A DNA stretch of 23,221 bases from Paenalcaligenes sp021793095 (GCA_027317645.1 DAHVQS010000030.1:1-23221), one strand, 5' to 3'. Shown: positions 1-6,953, numbered from the stretch's first letter. Notes: generated by a model not told the origin, from the sequence alone. Numbers and translations are program-made.

Positions 1-283
1 CATAGGCTTGCGTCGCGGGTTGATAACTGTCGAGCGAGACGGGAATGCCATCTGCCTTGAGCGCGTCCAGCACCGGCGCGATACGCGCGATTTCTGTGTC
101 GGACGAAACAGGCGCGGCGTCGGGATTGCTGGATGCCGGACCGAGGTCGATCACATCTGCCCCCTCGGCCATCAGCTTACGCGCCTGCGCAATGGCTGCG
201 TCTGGCGCCAGATACCGGCCTCCATCGGAGAAACTGTCCGAGGTTATGTTGACGATGCCGAAAATGATGAGCGATTTATTCAT
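1..283 (-). CDS. sul2: Sulfonamide-resistant dihydropteroate synthase Sul2, N-terminal 94 residues (cut by window edge)
   Basis: The enzyme condenses p-aminobenzoate with dihydropterin pyrophosphate in folate synthesis. The Sul2 form does this while discriminating against sulfonamides and acts in the cytoplasm. Read on the minus strand from the ATG at 283-281, the visible protein begins MNKSLIIFGIVNITSDSFSD and continues with DHPS landmarks: the NITSDSFSDGG pterin-site strand (residues 12-22), EGADVIDLGPASSNPDA, and SLDSYQP near residue 85. Every visible residue agrees with the Sul2 sequence as I remember it, and Sul2 is about 271 residues long, so roughly two thirds lies left of the window. 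A weak GAAG lies just upstream of the start. GC content is clearly higher than in the flanking chromosome, as expected for a gene acquired by transfer. A chromosomal folP is unlikely, because the upstream DNA also matches the plasmid RSF1010 context. Confidence 0.95.
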   Translation of the reverse strand, partial: MNKSLIIFGIVNITSDSFSDGGRYLAPDAAIAQARKLMAEGADVIDLGPASSNPDAAPVSSDTEIARIAPVLDALKADGIPVSLDSYQPATQAY

Positions 284-586
284 GGGGGCTTCTATAATAA
301 TAATAATCGAGCATGAGTCTCATACGGATGCTCGGGTCGAAAGGGAATCCCCAGGCGAGTAACCTGTTTGCGGTGATCCATTAGCTGCAGGAGCAGAAGA
401 GCATACATCTGGAAGCAAAGCCAGGAAAGCGGCCTATGGAGCTGTGCGGCAGCGCTCAGTAGGCAATTTTTCAAAATATTGTTAAGCCTTTTCTGAGCAT
501 GGTATTTTTCATGGTATTACCAATTAGCAGGAAAATAAGCCATTGAATATAAAAGATAAAAATGTCTTGTTTACAATAGAGTGGGA
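1..586 (-). mobile_element. RSF1010-derived resistance segment: sul2 plus its plasmid leader, right boundary near 586
   Basis: The roughly 300 bases upstream of sul2 (284 to about 586) match, from memory, the interval between repC and sul2 in the IncQ plasmid RSF1010. They include the short TTA/ATA trinucleotide run just before the start codon, the CTGCAG site at 385-390 and the segment TCTATTGTAAACAAGACA (complement of 563-580). In RSF1010 this is followed upstream by a long C tract and the end of repC. Here only three Cs remain (complement of 582-584), after which AT-rich sequence leads straight to a chromosomal gene. No transposase, terminal inverted repeat or target duplication is visible on this side. 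The left part of the element lies outside the window. The boundary is uncertain by a few bases. Confidence 0.8.
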
Positions 587-666
587 ATAAATAAATTGTG
601 TCCTACAATGAGAGAATGATAAAAACATTCCTTTTAAATTTCACTCAAGCTTAAAGGATTCACGCT

Positions 667-999
667 ATGCCAATGCAGGAACGTTTGCTCGCAATGTTGG
701 AACAGGGCCATGACAACCTGCTGTTACGATTTGGTTTGGGCAAAGCCTTGGTTGAGGATGACCAAGCAGCGGCTGCCATTGAACATCTTCAAAAAGCCGT
801 AGAGTTTGATGAAACACATGCCAGCTCATGGTTTTGGTTGGGCAGGGCGTATCTGCAGGATCAAAATTTTTCCAAAGCCCAAGAGGCATTATCACAGGCA
901 CGCCAGCACGCTGAGGAAAAAGGCGAGCAGCAAACCGTCAAAATGGTAGATGTATTTGAACGGCGTTTGAAAAAGGCACAGGACAATTCATCAGCGTAG
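667..999 (+). CDS. Small tetratricopeptide-repeat protein
   Basis: A 110-residue soluble protein made almost entirely of TPR-like helix pairs. Residues about 18-50 (FGLGKALVEDDQAAAAIEHL, then KAVEFDETHA) and 52-84 (SWFWLGRAYLQDQNFSKAQE onward) show the W/L-G-A-Y-F-A-P/A spacing of TPR units. A charged C-terminal helix follows. Such proteins usually act as small protein-protein adaptors; no specific partner can be read from the sequence. The ATG at 667 follows an AAAGGA ribosome-binding site at 654-659. It is the first intact chromosomal gene after the sul2 segment, about 80 bases from the junction, so its native upstream region may have been replaced. It converges on the dadA-like gene. No signal peptide or membrane segment is seen. 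Confidence 0.75.
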   Translation: MPMQERLLAMLEQGHDNLLLRFGLGKALVEDDQAAAAIEHLQKAVEFDETHASSWFWLGRAYLQDQNFSKAQEALSQARQHAEEKGEQQTVKMVDVFERRLKKAQDNSSA

Positions 1000-1011
1000 A
1001 TGCCCGGAAAT

Positions 1012-1046
1012 CGCTGGATAAATTGATAGCGTCAATTTATCCAGCG
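1012..1046. terminator. Perfect 15-bp inverted repeat between convergent genes, likely bidirectional terminator
   Basis: The arms 1012-1026 and 1032-1046 (CGCTGGATAAATTGA and its exact complement) enclose the 5-base loop TAGCG. It lies 12 bases after the TPR gene stop and about 50 bases beyond the stop of the opposing dadA-like gene. Neither side has a good T-tract, so it may stabilise 3' ends as much as terminate. Confidence 0.5.
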
Positions 1047-1097
1047 GTCTAACACGTGTTTCTATGGAGGTGGCACCGATGAGTGCTCGCTCACCGC

Positions 1098-2327
1098 TTA
1101 GGAGGGGGTGTTTTGCACGAGCTCTGCAGCCATCTCTGCCGTGATGGCTGATAGTGTCCAACCCAAGTGGCCGTGGCCTGTGTTGTAAAATACGCCTTCT
1201 TTGCTGCCTTTTTTAACGCGCGGCATCATATCGGGCATCATTGGGCGTAGCCCCGCCCAAGGGACCACTCTATAGGTGCCTACCTGATGAAAATTACGAC
1301 GGCTCCAGTCAATGAGTGGTTGGATACGGTCTGCGCGTATGTCACGATTGATGCCGTTGTACTCGGCAGTACCCGCAATACGGAAACGTCCAGTGCCTAA
1401 ACGGCTGGTGACGATTTTAGCCTCTTCGTCGAGCAGACTCACCCACGGTGTTGCCTGCTGGCTCTCTTCATCATCTAGGTACACGGTGATTGAGTATCCT
1501 TTGACAGGGTAAACATTCATGCGGTCACCTAGCAATTTTGCAATATGACGGCTACCGACGCCAGCACAAACAACTAATTTATCGGTCGTGAGGCTACCCT
1601 GTTCTTGGGGATCCTGAGTGGACTGATAATGAATAATTTGTTTGCCGTGTTGTTGGGTGATGTGATGAATTTCGGCATCGAAAATAAAGTTCACCCCGTG
1701 TTTTTCACAAGCCTTGGCAAGACCTCGGGTGTATTTATGGATATCCCCGGTGGAATCAGAGGGCGTGAAAAAACCACCATAATAATTTCCCTTGAGGGTA
1801 GGCTCGATGTTGGGGATTTCCTCGGGGCTCACGGTATCACGTTCTAGCCCGGCCTGAGCCAATAATTTGCTGACCTTTAAACCGGATTCAAAGCCTTCTT
1901 TACTTTGATAGACGTGCAAGATACCGCGCTCTACCAGATCAAAGTCGATGTTTTCGTCTTTGGCCCACTGAAATAGGTGCTCGCGGGCAGCGATAGCCAT
2001 CCTCGCTGTTTCTATGGTGTTTTTTTCGTAGTTGGGGATTTGGCCAACAAATTCGGCCATCCAAGAGTATTTATGCCAGCTTGGTGAGGGGTTAAATAAT
2101 AATGGGGCATCTTTGCGCAGCATCCAGCGCATGCCCTTCATGATTGTTGAGATATTATTCCAGACCTCAGCATTACACGCTGATAGCTGACCGCCATTGG
2201 CAAATGATGTATCCATTGCGGGGTAGCGCAAGCGATCGATGACCGTTACCTCAAAACCGCGCTTGCGCAGCGCGTACGCTGTGGTCACGCCGGTAATACC
2301 GGCACCAATAACAGCAATATGAGTCAT
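1098..2327 (-). CDS. dadA: D-amino-acid dehydrogenase family FAD oxidoreductase (DadA-like), glycine-riboswitch controlled
   Basis: A 409-residue FAD-dependent amine/amino-acid oxidoreductase. The N-terminal dinucleotide-binding strand-turn-helix is visible (HIAVIGAGITG, residues 3-13), and so is VTVIDR at about 27-32, where the FAD ribose is bound. Further DadA-family blocks are YPVKGYSITV, GLRPMMPD and the C-terminal NTGHGHLGWT flavin-contacting motif. DadA proteins oxidise D-amino acids such as D-alanine to keto acids at the membrane, passing electrons to the respiratory chain. The tandem glycine riboswitch directly upstream suggests that glycine, or an amino acid coupled to it, is the relevant substrate here. 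That is inference; a glycine oxidase/dehydrogenase role is the alternative. The length is slightly below that of E. coli DadA (432). The ATG at 2327 has GGAG (complement of 2337-2340) nine bases upstream. It is monocistronic and converges on the TPR gene. Confidence 0.85.
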   Translation of the reverse strand: MTHIAVIGAGITGVTTAYALRKRGFEVTVIDRLRYPAMDTSFANGGQLSACNAEVWNNISTIMKGMRWMLRKDAPLLFNPSPSWHKYSWMAEFVGQIPNYEKNTIETARMAIAAREHLFQWAKDENIDFDLVERGILHVYQSKEGFESGLKVSKLLAQAGLERDTVSPEEIPNIEPTLKGNYYGGFFTPSDSTGDIHKYTRGLAKACEKHGVNFIFDAEIHHITQQHGKQIIHYQSTQDPQEQGSLTTDKLVVCAGVGSRHIAKLLGDRMNVYPVKGYSITVYLDDEESQQATPWVSLLDEEAKIVTSRLGTGRFRIAGTAEYNGINRDIRADRIQPLIDWSRRNFHQVGTYRVVPWAGLRPMMPDMMPRVKKGSKEGVFYNTGHGHLGWTLSAITAEMAAELVQNTPS

Positions 2328-2373
2328 GGTGTATGGCTCCGTAAATAATGTAGATAAGACTTAACGACTTACC

Positions 2374-2563
2374 CCATCTGTACGGTTACCTGAGAGCTTA
2401 TTCTTGCGGTGTTTGGCAAGATCCCCTTCGGTGGACAATCTAATGTCTCTCTCCAGATGCGCCTAGAGGCCTGAGCCCCAGCTATTAGGATCCTTTTGCC
2501 TGAGAGTTTCCGGGGTGGTTGCTCCGTCGGCGCTGGTTTGTCACCAGTCTCTTTCCCAATAGC
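2374..2563 (-). promoter_or_regulatory. Tandem glycine riboswitch (two aptamers) in the dadA-like leader
   Basis: On the minus strand aptamer I occupies 2563-2481. Its closing helix is GCTATTGGG (2563-2555) with CCTAATAGC (2489-2481). Its core contains GCCGACGGAGCAACC and then ACTCTCAGGCAAAAGGA, both hallmarks of the glycine aptamer. A 20-base linker (2480-2461) joins it to aptamer II (2460-2374). Aptamer II is closed by GCATCTG with CAGATG and carries the core segments ACCGAAGGGG and GCTCTCAGGTAA. Two aptamers in series are the classical arrangement for cooperative glycine sensing. The interval from the end of aptamer II to the dadA start codon (2373-2328) has no T-tract hairpin and includes the GGAG ribosome-binding site, so control may be translational, probably ON with glycine. 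Confidence 0.93.
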
Positions 2564-2580
2564 ATATTTAGCATGCCTAT

Positions 2581-2610
2581 ACCATAGTCAACATTGATAT
2601 AAATTGGCAA
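2581..2610 (-). promoter_or_regulatory. Candidate promoter for the glycine riboswitch / dadA-like transcript
   Basis: On the minus strand TTGCCA (2610-2605) is followed after 18 bases by TATGGT (2586-2581). This would start transcription just upstream of aptamer I. The match is moderate, and position relative to the riboswitch is the main support. Confidence 0.4.
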
Positions 2611-2692
2611 GTTTTTCACAAAGAAGTAACAACGAAACAAAGAAAACCGTCTGCGAATTAGGGAAAGCCTGAACGAGAATTTGTAAGAAATT

Positions 2693-2701
2693 TGTTATAA
2701 A
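2693..2701 (+). promoter_or_regulatory. Candidate extended -10 promoter for the cstA-like gene
   Basis: TGTTATAAA matches the extended -10 pattern TGnTATAAT at eight of nine positions. It lies 62 bases upstream of the start codon in a strongly AT-rich stretch, divergent from the riboswitch promoter. No convincing -35 accompanies it, which extended -10 promoters tolerate. Confidence 0.4.
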
Positions 2702-2763
2702 CGGTTAAGCTCTTTTTGTTGTTTATACCGATTCAAGTTTTGTAATTCCTAGCGAGGAAAAAT

Positions 2764-4440
2764 ATGAGTGCTATTTTTTTAGTAGTCGTAGGGCTAGGGG
2801 CGATGGCTTTAGGGTATATTTTTTATTCGCGTTTTATTGCGCAAAAGATATACCAACTAGATGATTCTCGCCCGACACCCGCACACGAATTTGAAGATGG
2901 TGTTGACTTTGTCCCAACGAATAAGTACGTGCTTTGGGGACACCACTTTACTTCAGTTGCGGGTGCTGCACCTATTGTTGGCCCAGCCATTGCTGTTATT
3001 TGGGGCTGGTTACCCGCCTTTTTGTGGGTGGTCCTGGGGACTATCTTTTTTGCCGGTATCCATGACTTCGGCGCGGTTTGGGCCAGTGTGCGTAACCAAG
3101 CAAAATCTATTGGTGCATTGACAGGCGATGTGGTCGGACATCGTGCACGTACGATCTTTATGATTGTGATTTTCTTGGTTTTGTTGATGGTTAACGCCGT
3201 TTTTGGTGTGGTCATCGCGGGACTCTTGATCAATAACCCCAGCTCCGTCGTTCCGGTTTGGGGAGCGATTGTGGTTGCTCTGATCATTGGTCAGCTCATT
3301 TACAAGACCAAGGCTAATTTACCCCTGGTGTCACTGTTAGGGGTGGTGGTGCTGTATGCCTTGATCTGGATTGGCCCCGAGGTCCCTTTATCCTTGCCTG
3401 ATTCGGTAGCAGGGCTTAACCCCAGCGCGACATGGATTATCTTGCTATTTGTGTATGCCGCGATCGCTTCCTTGTTGCCAGTATGGATGCTTTTGCAACC
3501 TCGTGATTACATCAATGGCTTGCAGCTATTTGTGGGGCTTGGCCTATTGTATGTGGCGGTACTGATTTCTAACCCCACCGTCATTGCTCCTGCGATTAAT
3601 TCCAATGTACCCGAGGGGACACCGTCAATGATTCCCTTGCTGTTTGTGACCATTGCTTGTGGCGCAATTTCTGGGTTCCATGGTTTGGTCTCGTCGGGGA
3701 CAACCTCCAAGCAGCTCAATAAAGAAAGTGATGCTCGATTTGTGGGTTATTTTGGTGCCGTGGGTGAAGGATCCCTGGCCCTGGCAGCCATCATCGCGGC
3801 TTCTGCCGGATTTGCTTCCTTGGCCGATTGGCAAGCGCTGTACCACTCTTTTGGGGAGGGCGGCGTCAATGCCTTTGTCCAGGGCGGGGCAGCCATCATT
3901 CAGGGGGGGATTGGTATTGATGCTGAGGTATCCGCAACTTTGTTGACCGTGATGGCCGCGCTATTTGCAGGAACCACCATGGATACTGGGTTGCGTTTGC
4001 AGCGTTATATCTTCCAAGAGTGGGGTGAGATCTACAACATCGAGTCCTTTAAAAAGCCTGTGCCCGCGACCTTATTGGCCGTGGCTACCTGCTTGTTACT
4101 GGCATTTGGTGCTGGTGGCGCGAGTGGCTCGGGCGGTCTGCTGATTTGGCCCTTGTTTGGTACTACCAACCAATTACTGGCAGGTCTGACTTTGCTTGTG
4201 ATTGCCGTGATGTTGGTACGTCGTCGTGTTAACACCGCCATTGTGGTTTGGCCGCTGACCTTTTTGCTGATTATGACTTTAGCTGCCTTGGTTCTGCAGT
4301 TGATTGAGTTCTACCAAAAAGGTGATTGGTTCTTGCTGATTTTAGACCTGGTTGTGCTGGTCGCTGCTATTTTGGTCACGCTCGAGTGCGTGAGCGCGCT
4401 GCGACGTGAAAAGGCCAAAGCACAAGAAGCCATCGGCTAG
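2764..4440 (+). CDS. cstA: CstA-family carbon starvation transporter
   Basis: A 558-residue polytopic inner-membrane protein with well over ten hydrophobic segments spread along its length. The family signature is clear: GHHFTSVAGAAPIVGPAIAV at about residues 59-78, followed by WGWLPAFLWVVLGTIFFAGIHDF. Later blocks include LPVWMLLQPRDYINGLQL, SGFHGLVSSGTTSKQL and LWPLFGTTNQLLAG-type sequence near the end. CstA/BtsT proteins import peptides or pyruvate and are often induced when carbon is limiting. The substrate here cannot be assigned. At 558 residues this is the shorter form; E. coli CstA is about 701. The ATG at 2764 follows GCGAGGAAAA. An intrinsic terminator lies just after the stop, followed by a small Cys-Cys protein and an ArsA-like ATPase on the same strand. 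Confidence 0.9.
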   Translation: MSAIFLVVVGLGAMALGYIFYSRFIAQKIYQLDDSRPTPAHEFEDGVDFVPTNKYVLWGHHFTSVAGAAPIVGPAIAVIWGWLPAFLWVVLGTIFFAGIHDFGAVWASVRNQAKSIGALTGDVVGHRARTIFMIVIFLVLLMVNAVFGVVIAGLLINNPSSVVPVWGAIVVALIIGQLIYKTKANLPLVSLLGVVVLYALIWIGPEVPLSLPDSVAGLNPSATWIILLFVYAAIASLLPVWMLLQPRDYINGLQLFVGLGLLYVAVLISNPTVIAPAINSNVPEGTPSMIPLLFVTIACGAISGFHGLVSSGTTSKQLNKESDARFVGYFGAVGEGSLALAAIIAASAGFASLADWQALYHSFGEGGVNAFVQGGAAIIQGGIGIDAEVSATLLTVMAALFAGTTMDTGLRLQRYIFQEWGEIYNIESFKKPVPATLLAVATCLLLAFGAGGASGSGGLLIWPLFGTTNQLLAGLTLLVIAVMLVRRRVNTAIVVWPLTFLLIMTLAALVLQLIEFYQKGDWFLLILDLVVLVAAILVTLECVSALRREKAKAQEAIG

Positions 4441-4473
4441 CCATTAGTAAGCATACTTGCGAGCTAATAATCA

Positions 4474-4507
4474 GGCCGTATACCATAAATGGTGTACGGC
4501 CATTTTT
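4474..4507 (+). terminator. Intrinsic terminator after cstA
   Basis: A 12-bp stem GGCCGTATACCA / TGGTGTACGGCC (4474-4485 and 4490-4501, one G-T pair) with loop TAAA is followed by ATTTTTA. It sits between cstA and the Cys-Cys protein gene, so expression of the downstream pair needs readthrough or an unseen promoter. Confidence 0.8.
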
Positions 4508-4519
4508 ATGGAGTTGAGT

Positions 4520-4798
4520 ATGAAATCTGCCTGGGAAAAGTTTAAAACTTTCAGTAAAAAAGCTAATGAGCTGAGTACTCAGTTTTATTATGCCCCCTAC
4601 CGAGCGGCAATTGCCCGCGCCAAAAGAGAAGAAGATGATCTTTTTATGCTGTTGGTTTTTGCGGAGATGATGGGCATGCCTAATCCAGCCTCATGGTATA
4701 CGCTAGAATTACAACCCATATTGCTTGAACGCTTTCATGAGTGGCATACGCGCATGGGCATGGAGCGTTCACCTTTAGATCACTTTCGGTGCTGCTAA
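4520..4798 (+). CDS. Small conserved protein ending in Cys-Cys-stop (cory-CC-star-like)
   Basis: A 92-residue protein beginning MKSAWEKFKTFSKKANELST, with the aromatic block QFYYAPYRAA (residues about 21-30), a basic helix, the hydrophobic patch DLFMLLVFAEMMGMPNPASW (about 39-58) and the C-terminus DHFRCC followed directly by the stop. The terminal Cys-Cys and size match a small family I know as cory-CC-star proteins; its function is not established as far as I know. A C-terminal cysteine pair could bind a metal, form a disulfide or be modified; none of this is shown. I prefer the ATG at 4520, since GGAG at 4510-4513 is well placed. An in-frame ATG at 4508 is possible but would start just before the ribosome-binding site. 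Its stop overlaps the start of the ArsA-like ATPase (TAATG), which strongly implies a joint function. Confidence 0.75.
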   Translation: MKSAWEKFKTFSKKANELSTQFYYAPYRAAIARAKREEDDLFMLLVFAEMMGMPNPASWYTLELQPILLERFHEWHTRMGMERSPLDHFRCC

Positions 4799-5823
4799 TG
4801 GCTACAGATATTTCTCGGGCGTTAGCCCACAAGCGGGTTCTTTTGATTGGTGGAAAAGGGGGGGTGGGCAAAACCACAGTATCTTCATCTCTGGCGGTGC
4901 ATGCGGCACAACAAGGGCGAAAGGTGTTGCTGGTTTCTACCGATCCTGCGCACAGTCTGAGTGATATTTTTGCACGTACTATCGGTCCACAAGAAGTCCA
5001 TGTCAGCCCTAATTTGTACGTCTGCGAAATTGACCCAGAAAAAGAGGTTGATGCTTATCTAGACCGAGTGTTGAATCAAATGCGTCGGTATGCGGGCTAT
5101 GATCAGGTGCATGAGTTGCAGCGTCATCTGAGGCTGTCACGCTCGTCACCAGGGGCCCAAGAGGCAGCGCTGCTAGAGCGGATCTCACAGCTTTTAGATA
5201 GTGGTTTAGCACACTATGATCTAATTATTTTTGATACAGCGCCCACCGGCCATACGTTGCGGTTATTGAGTTTGCCCGAGGTTATTGCAGCTTGGACAGA
5301 TGGACTGCTGCGACATAACCAGCGATCAGAGCAGTTGGGCAAGGTGTTGGCCCACCTCACCCCAGGACGTGATGTTGATAATATCCTCAAGGGGCCAGAA
5401 AATCCAACAACTGCTGGTTTGGATGACAAGAGTCAAGAGCTGGCTAAAACTCTACAAGCACGGCAGAGCCTATTTCATCGGACACGCCGGTTACTCCATG
5501 ACAAAGAGAAAACAGCCTTTTATTTTGTCATGACCCCCGAGCGTTTGCCGGTGCTAGAAACAGCGCGTGCAGTAGAGGCCCTAGGCGAGGTAGGGGTCAA
5601 TGTCCAAGGTGTAATTATCAACAGGATACTACCTGAGTCTATTGAGCAGGGATTTTGGCGTCAGCATCAGTTGCGGCAACAAGAATATATGGCCGAAATT
5701 GAGCAACGTTTTGCTGGCTTGGAGCAGTATAAGCTGTATTTGCAGGAGGATGAAATCATCGGCCTTGAAAGGTTGCAGGCGCTATCTGACGCACTCATTG
5801 ATGCTGGGCCTATGAGCAGCTAA
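4798..5823 (+). CDS. ArsA/Get3-family (TRC40-like) single-domain ATPase
   Basis: A 341-residue cytoplasmic SIMIBI-class ATPase. Visible motifs are the deviant Walker A GGKGGVGKTT (residues 18-27) with the signature lysine K20, switch I STDPAHSLSD (47-56), and the A-loop/switch II DTAPTGHTLRLL (146-157). In this family such ATPases energise arsenite pumps or, in eukaryotes, deliver tail-anchored membrane proteins. There is only one ATPase domain, so it must dimerise. The CXXC zinc pair of eukaryotic Get3 and the ArsA metalloid cysteines are not seen: I find just one cysteine (C76). No arsR, arsB, arsC or arsD is nearby. The start at 4798 overlaps the stop of the Cys-Cys protein by one base, consistent with translational coupling; the 19-residue longer form from 4741 would lie inside that gene and is less likely. 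Confidence 0.85.
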   Translation: MATDISRALAHKRVLLIGGKGGVGKTTVSSSLAVHAAQQGRKVLLVSTDPAHSLSDIFARTIGPQEVHVSPNLYVCEIDPEKEVDAYLDRVLNQMRRYAGYDQVHELQRHLRLSRSSPGAQEAALLERISQLLDSGLAHYDLIIFDTAPTGHTLRLLSLPEVIAAWTDGLLRHNQRSEQLGKVLAHLTPGRDVDNILKGPENPTTAGLDDKSQELAKTLQARQSLFHRTRRLLHDKEKTAFYFVMTPERLPVLETARAVEALGEVGVNVQGVIINRILPESIEQGFWRQHQLRQQEYMAEIEQRFAGLEQYKLYLQEDEIIGLERLQALSDALIDAGPMSS

Positions 5824-5845
5824 TGTGTGCATTAATGCAGATATC

Positions 5846-5935
5846 TTAGTCAGTCAGTGCCACGACAACGATACCGGCAACCCCTAAAGCAATGAAAAAC
5901 CAAGGGATATAATCCATCAAGCTGTGTAATAACAT
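5846..5935 (-). CDS. 29-residue single-span membrane miniprotein
   Basis: On the minus strand an ATG at 5935-5933 opens a 29-codon frame ending TAA at 5848-5846. The product begins MLLHSLMDYIPWFFIALGVA, continues with a Gly-Ile-Val-Val-Val-Ala run, and ends LTD. It is one continuous hydrophobic helix with charges only at the ends, as in bacterial small membrane proteins. GGGAGG lies seven bases upstream of this ATG, one of the best ribosome-binding sites in the window. A second in-frame ATG five codons upstream would lie on top of that site. It converges on the ArsA-like ATPase gene with 22 bases between stops. I recognise no named family. Such proteins often act as subunits or regulators of larger membrane complexes. 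Confidence 0.6.
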   Translation of the reverse strand: MLLHSLMDYIPWFFIALGVAGIVVVALTD

Positions 5936-6176
5936 GTCCTTGCCTCCCATGTTACTTAATCCTGTTATCGGTAACAAAGAGAATAACTTTGTTTGAATCT
6001 TAAAGCAACTGATGGGCTGGCTTTTTGCTCGCGGCGTGGGCGTCTGAGTGATTTATTCTCTTACATCGTTAGCAGTTGCATAATTTTGGGCATTAAATTA
6101 CACAAACTCTTTAACATCATTTCTTGGTTTCTTTGTATGATTGGAGTCATTAGAGACTGCTCATATCATTTATATT

Positions 6177-6953
6177 ATGTTTTATGTATTCCCCACCGCC
6201 CAAGACATCGCGCGCTTTGTTAGCGCGCAAATGCATCAACTCATCCGCACACAACAACGGCTGGTATTAGGGCTGGCTACTGGCAGTACGATGAAGCCGG
6301 TCTATGCTCAATTCATTGATAAATACCAAGAACAAAATTGCAGTTTGGAGCATGTGCATTGTTTTAATTTAGATGAGTATATAGGCTTGCCGGCTGAGCA
6401 TCCCCAGACCTATGCGGCCTATATGCAAAAGCATTTGTACACGCATTTGCCTTTTGTGCAAAATCAGCTCTACCTGCCTTGCGGTGAACATTGGCCGAGT
6501 GATGACGAATGTCTGGGGTTTTCCGAGCATATTCAAGCCCTGGGCGGTATTGATTTGCAGTTGCTGGGGATTGGCACTAATGGCCATATTGGCTTTAACG
6601 AACCTGGCACATCTTTCGACCAACGCACTCATGTAGTGGCCTTATCTGAGCAGACACGCCGAGATAATAGTCGCTTTTTTAATAATAAAGATGAAATGCC
6701 CACCCATGCGGTGACGCTGGGTCTCAAGGATATTATCGAGGCCAAGAAAATATTTTTGTTGGCCACAGGAGAGCAAAAGGCGCAGATTATGGGTGCATTG
6801 CAGCGCAGTGATATTACAGAGCACTTGCCGGCAAGTATCCTTAAAAAGCATGCGGATGTGGCTATTTTAGTTGATGAGGCAGCCGCCCAAGAGCTTGACC
6901 CTGCTCAATGCAAAGAGGGCTCCGTTTTGTTAGAAAAGATAGAGATGCATTAA
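6177..6953 (+). CDS. nagB: Glucosamine-6-phosphate deaminase (NagB)
   Basis: A 258-residue cytoplasmic enzyme converting glucosamine-6-phosphate to fructose-6-phosphate and ammonia, the last step of amino-sugar breakdown. Family blocks are the phosphate loop LGLATGSTMKPVY (about 32-44), CFNLDEYIGLP (about 62-72), and the active-site strand LGIGTNGHIGFNEPGTSF, where the catalytic Asp and His region is expected; SRFFNN follows. It aligns end to end with E. coli NagB (266). I chose the ATG at 6177 because MFYVFPTAQDIARF lines up with the E. coli N-terminus. A TTG at 6141 would add 12 residues with no counterpart. The ribosome-binding site is poor. There is no nagA, nagK, NagC or GlcNAc transporter in view, so this is a solitary nagB. 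Confidence 0.9.
   Translation: MFYVFPTAQDIARFVSAQMHQLIRTQQRLVLGLATGSTMKPVYAQFIDKYQEQNCSLEHVHCFNLDEYIGLPAEHPQTYAAYMQKHLYTHLPFVQNQLYLPCGEHWPSDDECLGFSEHIQALGGIDLQLLGIGTNGHIGFNEPGTSFDQRTHVVALSEQTRRDNSRFFNNKDEMPTHAVTLGLKDIIEAKKIFLLATGEQKAQIMGALQRSDITEHLPASILKKHADVAILVDEAAAQELDPAQCKEGSVLLEKIEMH

Noticed and set aside
292..474. A 60-codon minus-strand frame directly upstream of sul2
   Set aside because: It lies in what I recognise as the RSF1010 repC-sul2 spacer, starts with TTG without a ribosome-binding site, and ends in a trinucleotide repeat encoding a Leu run. It resembles no family I know.
547..576. Possible sul2 promoter (TTGTAA with TTATAT on the minus strand)
   Set aside because: The spacer is 17 to 19 bases depending on register and the -10 match is poor, so I could not choose it over other AT-rich positions.
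2823..3287. A 154-codon minus-strand frame inside cstA
   Set aside because: It is the reverse-frame shadow of a strongly conserved transporter gene, with no ribosome-binding site and a composition unlike real proteins.
4798..5823. Arsenite efflux ATPase (ArsA of an ars operon)
   Set aside because: Only one ATPase domain is present, metalloid cysteines are absent, and there is no arsB, arsC, arsD or arsR nearby.
5828..5839. 12-base palindrome TGCATTAATGCA between convergent genes
   Set aside because: Too short and AT-rich to be a terminator stem, and it matches no operator I can name; kept only as a note.
6141..6176. Longer nagB starting at TTG 6141
   Set aside because: The extra 12 residues have no counterpart in NagB, and the ATG at 6177 aligns with the known N-terminus.
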